Assembly (NCBI GenBank): GCA_905210995.1
Contig: CAJLZE010000015.1
Coordinates: 1 to 34,516 of the forward strand
DNA: 34,516 nucleotides
Direction of reading: 5' to 3'
From: an uncultured Anaerotruncus sp.
GTDB taxonomy: Bacteria > Bacillota > Clostridia > Oscillospirales > CAG-272
The notes beneath the pieces are model-generated. The model saw only the letters and a list, made by a program, of their open reading frames with translations. It ran no database searches and was not told where the DNA came from. Below, one piece after another: positions 23,293-31,380 of this stretch (position 1 is the stretch's first letter; every line of letters begins with the position of its first letter). The position numbers and the translations under genes were made by a program.

Positions 23293-23326
23293 CCCACATG
23301 ATCGTAAGCTATGCCGTATCCTTTTT
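23279..23326 (+). terminator. Terminator after the recombinase fragment
   Basis: ACGGCATAGC (23284-23293) pairs with GCTATGCCGT (23308-23317), extended by AAGGA/TCCTT, ending in TTTTT. The left arm contains the recombinase stop codon. A second short hairpin, GGAC/GTCC followed by T6, lies at 23354-23373. Confidence 0.75.
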
Positions 23327-23425
23327 GAGCATCCTTCGTCCTTAAGTGAATGCGGACTTCGCCGTCCTTTTTTGATGCTAACCTATTTAGATAAATCGGA
23401 CCCACTCAAGCCGGCGGGCAGAGTT

Positions 23426-23971
23426 TCATTCTGCGGTACGTTTGAACTTTACGAGCCCGAGCCTGTCCAGCACGACCATCAGCGCCGGTATGAGGGTGAG
23501 CTGTATTATGATGCCCGGGACGGCGTTGAGGAACGCTCCCGCCATAAACGCCTGCCACGTAAACGCGTTGCCGGCTATACCGAGCAGTATCACTTCGGCG
23601 GCGCCCCATACGATGCGCCCCGCGAGCATGGCTGCTACGATCGAGAGGTAAAGAGCGGCGACGCCCTGCTTTTTCGAACGGTTATAAAGGAATCCCGACA
23701 CGAAGCCGTAAGCTGCGAGCTCGAATGTCATGGCAGCGGCGACCGGATACAGCGGGGGCATTCCGAAGATAAGAGAGCGCATGACGGGGAGAACCGCACC
23801 GACCGCGAGACCGTACTGCCAGCCGCAGATAAGTCCGCAGAAAAACACCGGAATGTGCATGGGGAGCAGCATATTGCCTATCTGCGGTATGCTGCCGGTG
23901 ATCATGGGCAGTACCATACCGAGCGCCGCAAACATTGCGGAGAGAGTCAGGTCTTTTATTTGCTTTTTCAT
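23426..23971 (-). CDS. ECF transporter S component
   Basis: A 181-residue membrane protein with about five or six helices and the ECF substrate-binding pattern: KKQIKDLTLSAMFAALGMVL at the start and MLLPMHIPVFFCGLICGWQY in the first third. Such proteins bind a vitamin or similar micronutrient and work with the shared EcfT/EcfA energising module encoded elsewhere. The substrate cannot be named from sequence; the PMHIPV type is usually left unassigned. ATG 23971 follows a GGGGTG site and lies 16 bases after the MATE gene stop, so both are probably co-transcribed. No leader riboswitch was recognised. Confidence 0.88.
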   Translation of the reverse strand: MKKQIKDLTLSAMFAALGMVLPMITGSIPQIGNMLLPMHIPVFFCGLICGWQYGLAVGAVLPVMRSLIFGMPPLYPVAAAMTFELAAYGFVSGFLYNRSKKQGVAALYLSIVAAMLAGRIVWGAAEVILLGIAGNAFTWQAFMAGAFLNAVPGIIIQLTLIPALMVVLDRLGLVKFKRTAE

Positions 23972-23987
23972 TTCGCACCCCGTTTTT

Positions 23988-25367
23988 TTATTTGGCCTTC
24001 GCCGCGTTTGCCGCTTCACGACGGTCGAAGGTGTGTACCCAGTCGGCTTTGAGATAATAGATAAGGAACACCACGCAACTGGCGCCCCACGTGAGCGGGT
24101 ACGCGCGGAAGATCGTTTCAATGACCGGGAACGCCCTTACAGCAAAGGTGATGTATGTCACGCGCAGGATGCACCAGCACGCAAGCATGGTGAACATCGG
24201 CATGCGCGCCCGTCCCGCGCCGCGCATAACTGCCGAAACGCTGTGGGCAAATGCCAGTGCAAAAAAGAAAAAGCACTCGGTGCGCATCTGCGACACGCCG
24301 ATGGCGACGACCGCCGGGTCGTTATTGAATATTCTTATGACATATGGGCATATGAAATAAAGTATCACGCCGAAAAGCTCTGCTATTGACGTGGCACAGA
24401 TGATGCCGAAGCGCGCGCCGCGCTTTGCGCGCTCGTGTTCCTTTGCGCCGAGATTCTGTCCGATAAAGGTAGTTATTGCCGCGGTGAAAGCTGTTATCGG
24501 GAGAAAAACGAAGCCCTCGACCTTGGCATAAGCGCCGCAGCCCGCCATTGCATTGGAGCCGAAGGTGTTGATATTGCTCTGCACGACCACATTGGCTATC
24601 GAAATGATCGAATTCTGTATGCCGGAGGGGATGCCCTGACCGGCGATCTGGCGGAGCATGGAAAAGTCAAATCTTATGCGTTTCAGCACCACGCGCTCCG
24701 GGCCGGAAGAGCGTAGCAGCTTTATAAAGCACATGGCCGCGCTGATAGCCTGGCTCAGAACGGTGGCTATCGCCGCGCCCGCAACGCCCATGTTGAGCGG
24801 TCCGACAAATATGAGGTCAAAGACTATGTTCACGCCCGAGGAGAATATCAGGTAGTAAAGCGGCGTTCTGCTGTCGCCCACAGCCTGCAGTATGCCCATG
24901 CAGGTGTTGTACATAAGCGAAAAGAAGGCGCCGATAAAATACAGGCGGAAATATGTAACGGAGAGGGGCAGAACGTCCTCGGGCGTGTTCATGACGATGA
25001 GCATCTGCGGCGCAAGAAAGATCCCCATTACCGACATAAGGACGCCGCACACCGTGCCGAAGGCTATGTTCGTGTGAACGGCAGCCTCCATGGCTTTGAA
25101 ATTTTTTGCCCCGAAATAGCGGCTGATGACGACGCCCGCGCCCAATGACAGACCGGTAAAAAAGCCCGTCATCATAAATATCAGGTTTCCGCTGCTTGAA
25201 ACGGCAGCAAGCGCTCCCTTGCCGGAGAAATTACCGACGATAACGCTGTCTGCCGTGTTGTAAAGCTGTTGGAACATCTGGCCGAGAAACACCGGCACGG
25301 CGAACGCAACCATTTTGCGCCATATCGTGCCGGTGGTCATATCAAGGCTTTGTCCGTTGCCCCTCAA
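23988..25367 (-). CDS. MATE family multidrug/cation efflux transporter
   Basis: A 459-residue membrane transporter with about 12 helices that exports drugs or metabolites in exchange for Na+ or H+. The N-terminus is typical: MTTGTIWRKMVAFAVPVFLG, then QQLYNTADSVIVGNFSG, with the duplicated half starting near GIPSGIQNSIISIANVVVQS. The start is set at a TTG (25367) with AAAGGAA eight bases upstream, giving RGNGQSLDMTTG as N-terminus; the frame stays open to 25433 but lacks a ribosome site there. It is first of a two-gene unit with the ECF S component. Confidence 0.9.
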   Translation of the reverse strand: MRGNGQSLDMTTGTIWRKMVAFAVPVFLGQMFQQLYNTADSVIVGNFSGKGALAAVSSSGNLIFMMTGFFTGLSLGAGVVISRYFGAKNFKAMEAAVHTNIAFGTVCGVLMSVMGIFLAPQMLIVMNTPEDVLPLSVTYFRLYFIGAFFSLMYNTCMGILQAVGDSRTPLYYLIFSSGVNIVFDLIFVGPLNMGVAGAAIATVLSQAISAAMCFIKLLRSSGPERVVLKRIRFDFSMLRQIAGQGIPSGIQNSIISIANVVVQSNINTFGSNAMAGCGAYAKVEGFVFLPITAFTAAITTFIGQNLGAKEHERAKRGARFGIICATSIAELFGVILYFICPYVIRIFNNDPAVVAIGVSQMRTECFFFFALAFAHSVSAVMRGAGRARMPMFTMLACWCILRVTYITFAVRAFPVIETIFRAYPLTWGASCVVFLIYYLKADWVHTFDRREAANAAKAK

Positions 25368-25434
25368 ACGATCACTTCCTTTTCTTTTCGGATCATGCGG
25401 GCACGCCGCCCTTTTCCGATCCGCACACCCCAAT

Positions 25435-25464
25435 ATGATATCATTGACGCCGCGGGCGAGTCAA
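25435..25464 (-). promoter_or_regulatory. Promoter of the MATE-ECF unit
   Basis: TTGACT (25459-25464) and TATCAT (25435-25440) with an 18-bp spacer, divergent from the phosphatase promoter. Confidence 0.6.
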
Positions 25465-25523
25465 CATTGATTTGTGAATTTTTTATAACGCATGAACGCA
25501 CACGCGAAAAGGCTGCGGCGCTG

Positions 25524-25552
25524 TTGACAATCGGTATGTGAGATGCTATAAT
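25524..25552 (+). promoter_or_regulatory. Sigma-A promoter of the CpsB-type phosphatase gene
   Basis: Perfect TTGACA (25524-25529) and TATAAT (25547-25552) with a 17-bp spacer. Confidence 0.87.
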
Positions 25553-25588
25553 AAATGTGTAAAAAAGCAGTATAAAGGGGAGAGCGCG

Positions 25589-26308
25589 ATGCGGTTTGCG
25601 GACATACATATTCATGCGTTGGCTGGAGTTGACGACGGCGCGGCGACAGAGGCGGATATGCGCGGCATGATCGATGCGGCGTATGCCGACGGCACGCGCG
25701 TTATCTGCTTTACCCCGCATTGGTACCCTGCGGCGTTCTCCGACAACCGCCGCGCGTCGGAGGCGGCGTACAGCCGCGCGGCAGCCTATGCCGTGTCGCG
25801 CGGGTATGACCTTAAGCTCTGTCTCGGCAACGAGCTCCATTATACCGACGGCTGCACCGAGCGGATCGCAGAAGGACTTTGCCGCACGCTGAACGGGACG
25901 GATAACGTCCTTGTGGATTTCAGCGAAAATGAGGATGCCGACGTCATAATGCGCGGTGTGAGGAGCATACTGAACGCCGGATACCGACCGATACTTGCCC
26001 ATGTTGAAAGATATACGCGGCTGCATTCCGACCTGCGCGAGGCGAGAGCGCTCAGGGCAGACGGTGCGCTGATACAGATAGATTCGGATTCCGTCGTGGG
26101 AAAATTCGGCTTCGGATGCAGGATGAGAGCAAAAAAGTGCCTTGACGGGCATATTGCCGATATAGTCGCCTCGGATGCGCACGGCGTGACGCGCCGCACA
26201 CCGCAGCTTTCGGCGGCGTTCGGGCTTACGGAGCGCAGATATTCGCCCGAGTATGCCCGCGCGCTGTTTTGGGATAATCCTTTGAGAGTCCTCGGTATCG
26301 GGGAGTGA
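25589..26308 (+). CDS. CpsB/YwqE-type PHP-domain tyrosine phosphatase
   Basis: A 239-residue metal-dependent phosphatase of the PHP fold. The metal ligands are in DIHIHALAGVDDGA, CFTPHWYP, GNELHY, ILAHVERY and ASDAHG. Family members dephosphorylate bacterial tyrosine kinases (BY kinases) that control capsule or exopolysaccharide export. No BY kinase or capsule gene is adjacent, which is unusual. The start ATG 25589 has AAAGGGGAG upstream; the frame is open to 25538 but that part lies in the promoter. It is followed by a small unknown gene and then by a second copy of its own last 79 bases. Confidence 0.9.
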   Translation: MRFADIHIHALAGVDDGAATEADMRGMIDAAYADGTRVICFTPHWYPAAFSDNRRASEAAYSRAAAYAVSRGYDLKLCLGNELHYTDGCTERIAEGLCRTLNGTDNVLVDFSENEDADVIMRGVRSILNAGYRPILAHVERYTRLHSDLREARALRADGALIQIDSDSVVGKFGFGCRMRAKKCLDGHIADIVASDAHGVTRRTPQLSAAFGLTERRYSPEYARALFWDNPLRVLGIGE

Positions 26309-26313
26309 GAAGG
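26235..26313 (+). repeat. Duplicated 3' end of the phosphatase gene, copy A
   Basis: This 79-base block spans the last 24 codons, stop codon and five bases after it, and recurs at 26771-26849 with six substitutions and no gaps. Confidence 0.9.
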
Positions 26314-26317
26314 AGAT

Positions 26318-26334
26318 GCTCCGATCTGCGGAGC
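26318..26334 (+). other. Short hairpin between phosphatase and small orphan gene
   Basis: GCTCCG pairs with CGGAGC around a 5-base loop, followed by TTAAAAA. It may be a weak attenuator between the two genes. Confidence 0.4.
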
Positions 26335-26353
26335 TTAAAAACGGAGGGATACC

Positions 26354-26764
26354 GTGAAAAAAATCGAGTACTTTGAGACAGTAACAGATCTTTTCGCTTT
26401 CGGGACCGTTTGCGATTCTGCGGGGAACGAATATGTTCTCTGTGATGCTGCGCGCCGCAGCTTTACGCCGGATATGGAGATCACCGATAAAACAGCGTAT
26501 GAAGCGGTTGAAAATCACGTTCATATTGCCGACAATGTGAAAAAGGATGAATTTGAACGATGGTGTCATATTGCGGATGTACTCGGCAGTCTTCTTGCCG
26601 ACCGCCTTAGAGCGCGATTCCCGCAAAAGAACTTCAGTGTTTTTGTCACGGTCAGTCTGCACGATTCGGTAATCATACGGTTTCATCAGAATTGGAAAAA
26701 CGAACCGCCGTATTATGACGTTTCGCTTCCGTGCGGCGACGGTGAATATCTTGCCGCGTTCTGA
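26354..26764 (+). CDS. Uncharacterised small protein
   Basis: A 136-residue soluble acidic protein, with no signal peptide or TM segment. It starts with GTG (26354), supported by GGAGGG five bases upstream. The middle is helical (FERWCHIADVLGSLLADRLR), flanked by beta-like stretches (KNFSVFVTVSLHDSVIIRFH; PPYYDVSLPC). I do not recognise the family. It lies between the phosphatase gene and a diverged copy of that gene's 3' end, so it may have been inserted or brought in by recombination. Confidence 0.7.
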   Translation: MKKIEYFETVTDLFAFGTVCDSAGNEYVLCDAARRSFTPDMEITDKTAYEAVENHVHIADNVKKDEFERWCHIADVLGSLLADRLRARFPQKNFSVFVTVSLHDSVIIRFHQNWKNEPPYYDVSLPCGDGEYLAAF

Positions 26765-26770
26765 TATGAG

Positions 26771-26849
26771 GCAGATATTCGCCCGAGTACGCCCGCGCAC
26801 TGTTTGGGGATAACCCGCTGAGAGTCCTCGGTATCGGGGAGTGAGAAGG
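26771..26849 (+). repeat. Duplicated 3' end of the phosphatase gene, copy B (paralog remnant)
   Basis: Aligns base for base to 26235-26313. Five of the six differences are synonymous when read in the phosphatase frame and one changes Trp to Gly. No upstream part of the gene is present. Confidence 0.88.
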
Positions 26850-26850
26850 G

Positions 26851-26894
26851 AAGCGGCAGACTCCTCACCGCACGGATCGGAGTCTGCCGCTTTT
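26851..26894 (+). terminator. Terminator after copy B
   Basis: AAGCGGCAGACTCC (26851-26864) pairs with GGAGTCTGCCGCTT (26879-26892), followed by TTATCTTT. It probably was the terminator of the lost paralog and now ends the phosphatase-orphan transcript. Confidence 0.85.
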
Positions 26895-26912
26895 ATCTTT
26901 ATATCCTGTTCT

Positions 26913-28652
26913 TCATTCTTCCGTCACCGGCGGGATGAAATTTTCTATCGCGCCGCGCAGCTTCGGGTGCCGTATGACGAAATGTATCGCCGGCGCTTTC
27001 CCCTTTGACACCATGACCCACTGCCCCTCGTGAATGAGTATCTGCAGGTTGCGGAAAGCGTGTGCCGAGCCGGTCTTTACGCTGTAATTCGGATTTTTCT
27101 CGGCAAAGGCTTCGGTCTCTCTCAGGTGCGCGGCATATTCATCCTCCGTGTATGCGATATCCGTTTCGCAGAATATGCCCGAAAGCTCAAGCACGGGCGG
27201 CCTTTCGGCAAATTCTTCGTGTGATATCACGGGTATCCCGTCCTCGACCGACGCCGATCCGAGTATCGTCATAACCCTTTGCCGCTTTGTCGCGGCATAT
27301 TTTTTTATGGTCTCTTTTTGACCGGCATCAATGCCGTGCCGCGTGAGGATGGCGTCAATAAGCGCATCGCTTGCAGTGTAGAGCGGCAGAGTGGAAAGGA
27401 TACTGCGGCGGCTGCCCGGCTTTTCCGCATCCCCACGCAGAAATGTGTTGAATTCGTTCCCGCGTTCGCTGCGGTATACCTCCATGAGCGGGCAGGCGTT
27501 CTCAAGCATTTCGTCGGCTCTGCGGCGGTAGTATTCCACCTCGCGCTTTGATTTTGTGAGGTAGTATCTGCCGTCGGCGTGGTGTCCCGCTATCGCCTCG
27601 CCCGAGAGGGCTGCGGTGCCCGAGACCTTAAGCAGGTGCAAAAAGGTATTGCTCTGCGTGTTTTTGAAGTAGTAGGGCGATATCTGCCCGGTCATATACA
27701 TCGGTATCCAACTCTCAAGCCCGAGCATCATTTCGTCAAACGAGCGGTCGAGGTTGTGTATCTGATCGAGATGCAGCCCTTTTTTCAGCATCATCGCCAT
27801 GCCGAACATCCACTTTTTCGGGAATTCCTGGTCCTTAGCCATCTCCTTCATCGGCATATCGCTGTACATGATCACTGGAGCCGTGGATTTTGAAAGCACG
27901 GTCGCCTTCAGAAAATCCAGCTCGCTTTCCATCATCTCCTCAATGCCGTAATAAGCTTTTGCGGATGGAAGCTGAAACGGCACCGACGGCACCTTCAGTT
28001 CATCGAATTTTATCACCTTGATGTATTCGTTAAGGTCGAATCCGTCAAGCGTTCTGAGAAATTTCGATATGCTGTCGCTGCCGGCTTTGCTTTCCGGCTG
28101 CTCAAGCAGCCAGTTCTTCAGCAGTGCATAGCGCACCGAAATATCGCCGATGCCGTCAGCCTCACAGCCGAGCAGCTCCGCAACGGCGGAGATATCCCGC
28201 GGAGTACGCAGCTCCCGCGCGACAAACGAGGCGACGGCAGACGCGAACTGCTCGGGGTCGCCGGGGTTTCTTGTGCCGTTGCGTATGCGAAATACCGTGG
28301 ACGGGTCATAGCTTGCATATTTGCACAGCCGCGTCAGATTGATATCGAGCAAAGCGATAAGAGCATTGAAATTCTGCCGCAGATGCTCTCTGTCGGTCGG
28401 TACGAAGTCCTCGCAGGCTATGAACTCCTCCTTGACCGATGCGGCGGTGATATCTGCGTCTCCCCTGTCGGAGGCGATCCCGGCAATGGCGTCGCACAGC
28501 CCGTCAAATGCGGCGCTGCCGAGCTCGGGTACGCGCTCTCCGCTGCGGTATCTGCTGAGAGTCGATGCCGATATGCCCGAGATCACGCAGATGTCCCGCC
28601 CGGTGCAGGAGAGCCGAGATATATATCCGTTCAATTTTTCACTGAATTTCAT
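26913..28652 (-). CDS. Large protein with two N-terminal XRE-like HTH domains
   Basis: A 579-residue protein. Residues about 18-42 form a helix-turn-helix (DICVISGISASTLSRYRSGE) and about 95-120 a second (LTRLCKYASYDPSTVFRIRN). The remaining 450 residues have no recognised domain and appear mostly helical, with WMFGMAMMLKKGLHLDQIHN in the middle. No TM helix is seen. ATG 28652 has GGAG seven bases upstream; longer starts lack a site. Similar large HTH proteins are frequent in gut Clostridia without assigned function. It is divergent from the secreted-protein gene, a possible target. An intracellular ligand-sensing role is inference. Confidence 0.75.
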   Translation of the reverse strand: MKFSEKLNGYISRLSCTGRDICVISGISASTLSRYRSGERVPELGSAAFDGLCDAIAGIASDRGDADITAASVKEEFIACEDFVPTDREHLRQNFNALIALLDINLTRLCKYASYDPSTVFRIRNGTRNPGDPEQFASAVASFVARELRTPRDISAVAELLGCEADGIGDISVRYALLKNWLLEQPESKAGSDSISKFLRTLDGFDLNEYIKVIKFDELKVPSVPFQLPSAKAYYGIEEMMESELDFLKATVLSKSTAPVIMYSDMPMKEMAKDQEFPKKWMFGMAMMLKKGLHLDQIHNLDRSFDEMMLGLESWIPMYMTGQISPYYFKNTQSNTFLHLLKVSGTAALSGEAIAGHHADGRYYLTKSKREVEYYRRRADEMLENACPLMEVYRSERGNEFNTFLRGDAEKPGSRRSILSTLPLYTASDALIDAILTRHGIDAGQKETIKKYAATKRQRVMTILGSASVEDGIPVISHEEFAERPPVLELSGIFCETDIAYTEDEYAAHLRETEAFAEKNPNYSVKTGSAHAFRNLQILIHEGQWVMVSKGKAPAIHFVIRHPKLRGAIENFIPPVTEE

Positions 28653-28683
28653 GACTACGCTCCGTTGTGATTCGTTCGACACC

Positions 28684-28712
28684 ATTATACAGCATTATCA
28701 GTGTTTTGAAAA
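28684..28712 (-). promoter_or_regulatory. Promoter of the double-HTH gene
   Basis: TATAAT (28684-28689) with TTTTCA (28707-28712) as a moderate -35 at 17 bp. Confidence 0.6.
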
Positions 28713-28786
28713 GCCCCGTGCGGAAAATGGTTTCAAAAAAGTCAATTGACTCTTCCGAAAGTATGCTGTAACGACATTTTTGTTTA

Positions 28787-28795
28787 TGGTATAAT
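28787..28795 (+). promoter_or_regulatory. Extended -10 promoter of the secreted protein gene
   Basis: TGG directly precedes TATAAT (28790-28795). The -35 region is poor, consistent with an extended -10 or with activation. Confidence 0.45.
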
Positions 28796-28840
28796 TACAA
28801 TGAATATCATATGCGGCATATGCCGCCGAAAGGAGCAGCC

Positions 28841-29986
28841 ATGAAAATCATATCCGTTAAAACAAAGTCGATCGCAGCTTTGCTGACACTTTGCATCGTG
28901 TTGTCGTCGGTATCGGTCGCGGCATTTGCATCAGGCATCAATTACATCAAAAAGATACACGTTTCATACACTTATGTTGAATATAAAGCCGGGGAAGAGC
29001 CGCGCGCGACGGCGGCGGTCACCGAAGGCGAATGCACCGTTGCCTATGAGTACTGGCGTGAGATACATCAACTTGAGGCGGGCGGAGTATGGTCCGGCAC
29101 CGGGCGCTATTGGTACTCCGATCCGGCTAAAATGGCGGCGCTACCCGCCGAAAAGCAGATCACCCGTTTTGAGGCCGGCAAGCATTACTCATACAATATC
29201 GTTCTTGCCGCAAACAGAGGCAGCTTTATCGGCGATGATGAGACCATAGTGTCGGTCGGGGAGTATGAGTGGGGCACTCCGGGGAGAAACACGAATCTTG
29301 AAATAAAGGATATGAGCACAACGCTGTATATTTACAGTCCTTACTCGATAGATATTCCCGCAGACAGTACCGATAATGTCATAACCGACGTTGCCGTTGT
29401 AAATGTCAGCAAAGAGCTTGACCATTCGGCGCCCGTGAGCTTTACCGCGTCCCCCGCGGCATCATGCGCGGGGCTGTTCGACGTGACCGAGGAGGGCTGG
29501 GAAGCTGCCCGCAGCGAAAGCGACCCGAGAGACGATGTCATCAAAAGCACCGATGCCGCGCCGCGTGCGCCTATCGCGGGCAGGGAGTATTGGTACAGCA
29601 TAGTGCTCACCGCAAAGGACGGCTATGTCTTCTCAAAGGATCTTTCGGATGACAGTTTCCGCATCAAAGAGGGCAGCGGCGTGACTTTTACCCTCGATGG
29701 CGTGTCGTATAAAGGCGCGTTCCATGTCAGCGATGACGGCAAGACACTTACGGCATGGGAGTTTATGGCACCCGTCACGGTCGTTTCGACCGGTGCGCCG
29801 CAGACTACCGGCGGAGATACGGTCCCGGACACGACCGGCAGTGCGACGGATAGCGGCGCTCCCGATAAGTCGCAGCCGACGGGTGACAGCAGCAATTCCG
29901 CGCTGTGGCTTTGGCTGCTTCTCGTCAGCGCGGGCGTTCTTATCGCCGTCGCGGTGACGGGCATAAGAAAAAAGAGAATAAGATAA
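28841..29986 (+). CDS. Secreted, C-terminally TM-anchored surface protein
   Basis: A 381-residue protein. A signal peptide (about 1-32, ending VAAFASG), then two related regions each containing a tryptophan/tyrosine-rich motif and a GKHYSYNIVL or GREYWYSIVL strand (about 110-130 and 245-265), so the ectodomain is probably a duplicated beta fold. A Thr/Ser/Asp/Gly linker (about 315-350) leads to a TM helix (LWLWLLLVSAGVLIAVAV) and a basic tail (KKRIR). There is no LPXTG. ATG 28841 has AAAGGAG upstream. Its architecture matches the Ig-like protein at 5870-7618. Function unknown; it is divergent from the double-HTH gene. Confidence 0.82.
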   Translation: MKIISVKTKSIAALLTLCIVLSSVSVAAFASGINYIKKIHVSYTYVEYKAGEEPRATAAVTEGECTVAYEYWREIHQLEAGGVWSGTGRYWYSDPAKMAALPAEKQITRFEAGKHYSYNIVLAANRGSFIGDDETIVSVGEYEWGTPGRNTNLEIKDMSTTLYIYSPYSIDIPADSTDNVITDVAVVNVSKELDHSAPVSFTASPAASCAGLFDVTEEGWEAARSESDPRDDVIKSTDAAPRAPIAGREYWYSIVLTAKDGYVFSKDLSDDSFRIKEGSGVTFTLDGVSYKGAFHVSDDGKTLTAWEFMAPVTVVSTGAPQTTGGDTVPDTTGSATDSGAPDKSQPTGDSSNSALWLWLLLVSAGVLIAVAVTGIRKKRIR

Positions 29987-30001
29987 GCGTATGAACATGA
30001 G

Positions 30002-30039
30002 CCCCGCGTATGCCGCACCTTGGTGCGGCATACGCGGGG
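30002..30039 (+). terminator. Very strong GC-rich terminator
   Basis: A perfect 18-bp stem with a 2-base centre (arms 30002-30019 and 30022-30039), followed by TGTTTGATTTT. It lies between the secreted protein gene and the convergent ABC remnant. Confidence 0.8.
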
Positions 30040-30051
30040 TGTTTGATTTTA

Positions 30052-30621
30052 TTACAGCTTCCAGCCGACGGTCTGCTTCTTGCCGCCGATGAAATCGGCA
30101 TAAATGCCGGGTTCGTTTATCAGCTGTTCGTGTTTGCCCTGCTGCACGATGCGTCCGTGGTCGATAACAAGTATCTGATCCGCATGGCGCACGGTTTTCA
30201 GCCTGTGTGCGATCATTATGATCGTTTTGTCCCGCGTGAGCGCCTCGATGGCTTTTTGTAGTCTGTCCTCATTTTCGGGGTCAACATTCGCCGTTGCCTC
30301 GTCAAGAATAACTATCGGCGCATCCTTCAGCATGGCGCGCGCGATCGAGAGGCGCTGGCGCTCGCCGCCGGAAAGACTTGCTCCGCCCTCGCCTATGACC
30401 GTGTTATAGCCGTCCGGCAGAGCGTCGATAAAGTCATCGCAGCAGGCGGCTCTTGCCGCCGCGACCACCTCCTCGTGCGTTGCGTCGGGTCTGCCGAACT
30501 TGATGTTGTTTTCGATGGTGTCGGCAAACAGATAAACATTCTGGAACACAACGCTTATCTGATCCATGAGCGATCCGAGAGTGTAATCCTTCACGTCATA
30601 CCCGCCTATCCTTATGTGCTG
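30052..30621 (-). pseudogene. ABC exporter, ATP-binding C-terminal part, truncated by ICE DNA
   Basis: The minus-strand frame reads IRIGGYDVKDYTLGSLMDQI, Q-loop VVFQNVYLF, signature LSGGERQRLSIARAML, Walker B IVILDEATANVDPE, H-loop AHRLKT and the ending KKQTVGWKL, typical of exporter half-transporters with fused membrane domains. Walker A, all TM helices and about 400 N-terminal residues are missing. Coding similarity ends near 30621, where the plus strand becomes an ICE NlpC/P60 gene. An in-frame ATG (30594) exists but the product would lack Walker A and cannot bind ATP normally, so it is treated as a remnant. Confidence 0.85.
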
Positions 30622-31380
30622 ATCTCCATTCTGTCAGCACTCCATGACGGGGTATTTACTGCCGGGGAGGTACAGGGCGATTTGTCCATGCTCTTTGACA
30701 AGCAATATATCCTGACGGAAAACGTCGTGGTGGGAACCCGCTACCGAACCGAAACCTCTACCGACCCGGAAACCGGCGAAACTACCAGTGAGGAAGTGCC
30801 GTATGACTATTACATTTGCTATGTGACGCTGGAAAACTTTGACCTGTCCCATGTGCCGGTCTACATCATGGACGAGGAAAAATTGAGCTTCTACGCCCTG
30901 TATATGTCCACGCTGGGCAACCGGCCCGACCTGTTTTCCGGCAGCCAGTACCCCAACGCCTCCACCTTAAAGCCGCCGACCTACTACGACGTACCCCCGG
31001 AGGCTTTGGAGGACGCCACATTTGCCGCCATGCTCAAAGAGGCCGAGAAGTATATCGGCTATCCCTATGTGTGGGGCGGCAGCTCCCCAAGCACCAGCTT
31101 TGATTGCAGCGGCTTTATCTCATGGGTAATCAATCACAGCGGATGGAGTGTGGGACGGCTGGGGGCGCAAGGGCTTTACAACATCTGCACCCCTGTCTCC
31201 GCTTCACAGGCCAAGCCCGGCGACCTTGTGTTTTTCGTCGGCACATACGACACCCCCGGCGTATCCCACGTCGGTCTGTATGTGGGCGATTCCATGGTGT
31301 TGCATTGCGGCGCCCCGATTTCCTACACAAACCTTAATTCAAACTACTGGCAATCTCATTTTTACAGTTACGGGCGTCTA
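30616..31380 (+). pseudogene. ICE-type NlpC/P60 (C40) conjugation hydrolase, N-terminus missing
   Basis: The frame reads VLISILSALHDGVF, RTETSTDPETGETTSEEVPY, VYIMDEEKLSFYALYM, then the C40 peptidase domain: YIGYPYVWGGSSPSTSFDCS (catalytic Cys), SHVGLYVGDSMVLHCG (catalytic His) and YWQSHFYSYGRL. This is the wall hydrolase of Tn916-like and related conjugative elements, which opens peptidoglycan for the mating channel. The catalytic domain is complete, but the N-terminal TM and lysozyme-type part is missing and no start codon belongs to the gene; the frame just runs on from antisense ABC sequence. At the right it ends near 31380 at another junction. Confidence 0.85.

Noticed and set aside
25364..26800. 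A 478-codon minus-strand frame opposite the phosphatase gene.
   Set aside because: No recognisable motif and no ribosome site; it is the antisense of the PHP-domain gene and its neighbour.
30475..30615. The upstream part of a 330-codon plus-strand frame ahead of the NlpC/P60 domain as its real N-terminus.
   Set aside because: It is the antisense translation of the ABC remnant; the fusion is accidental.
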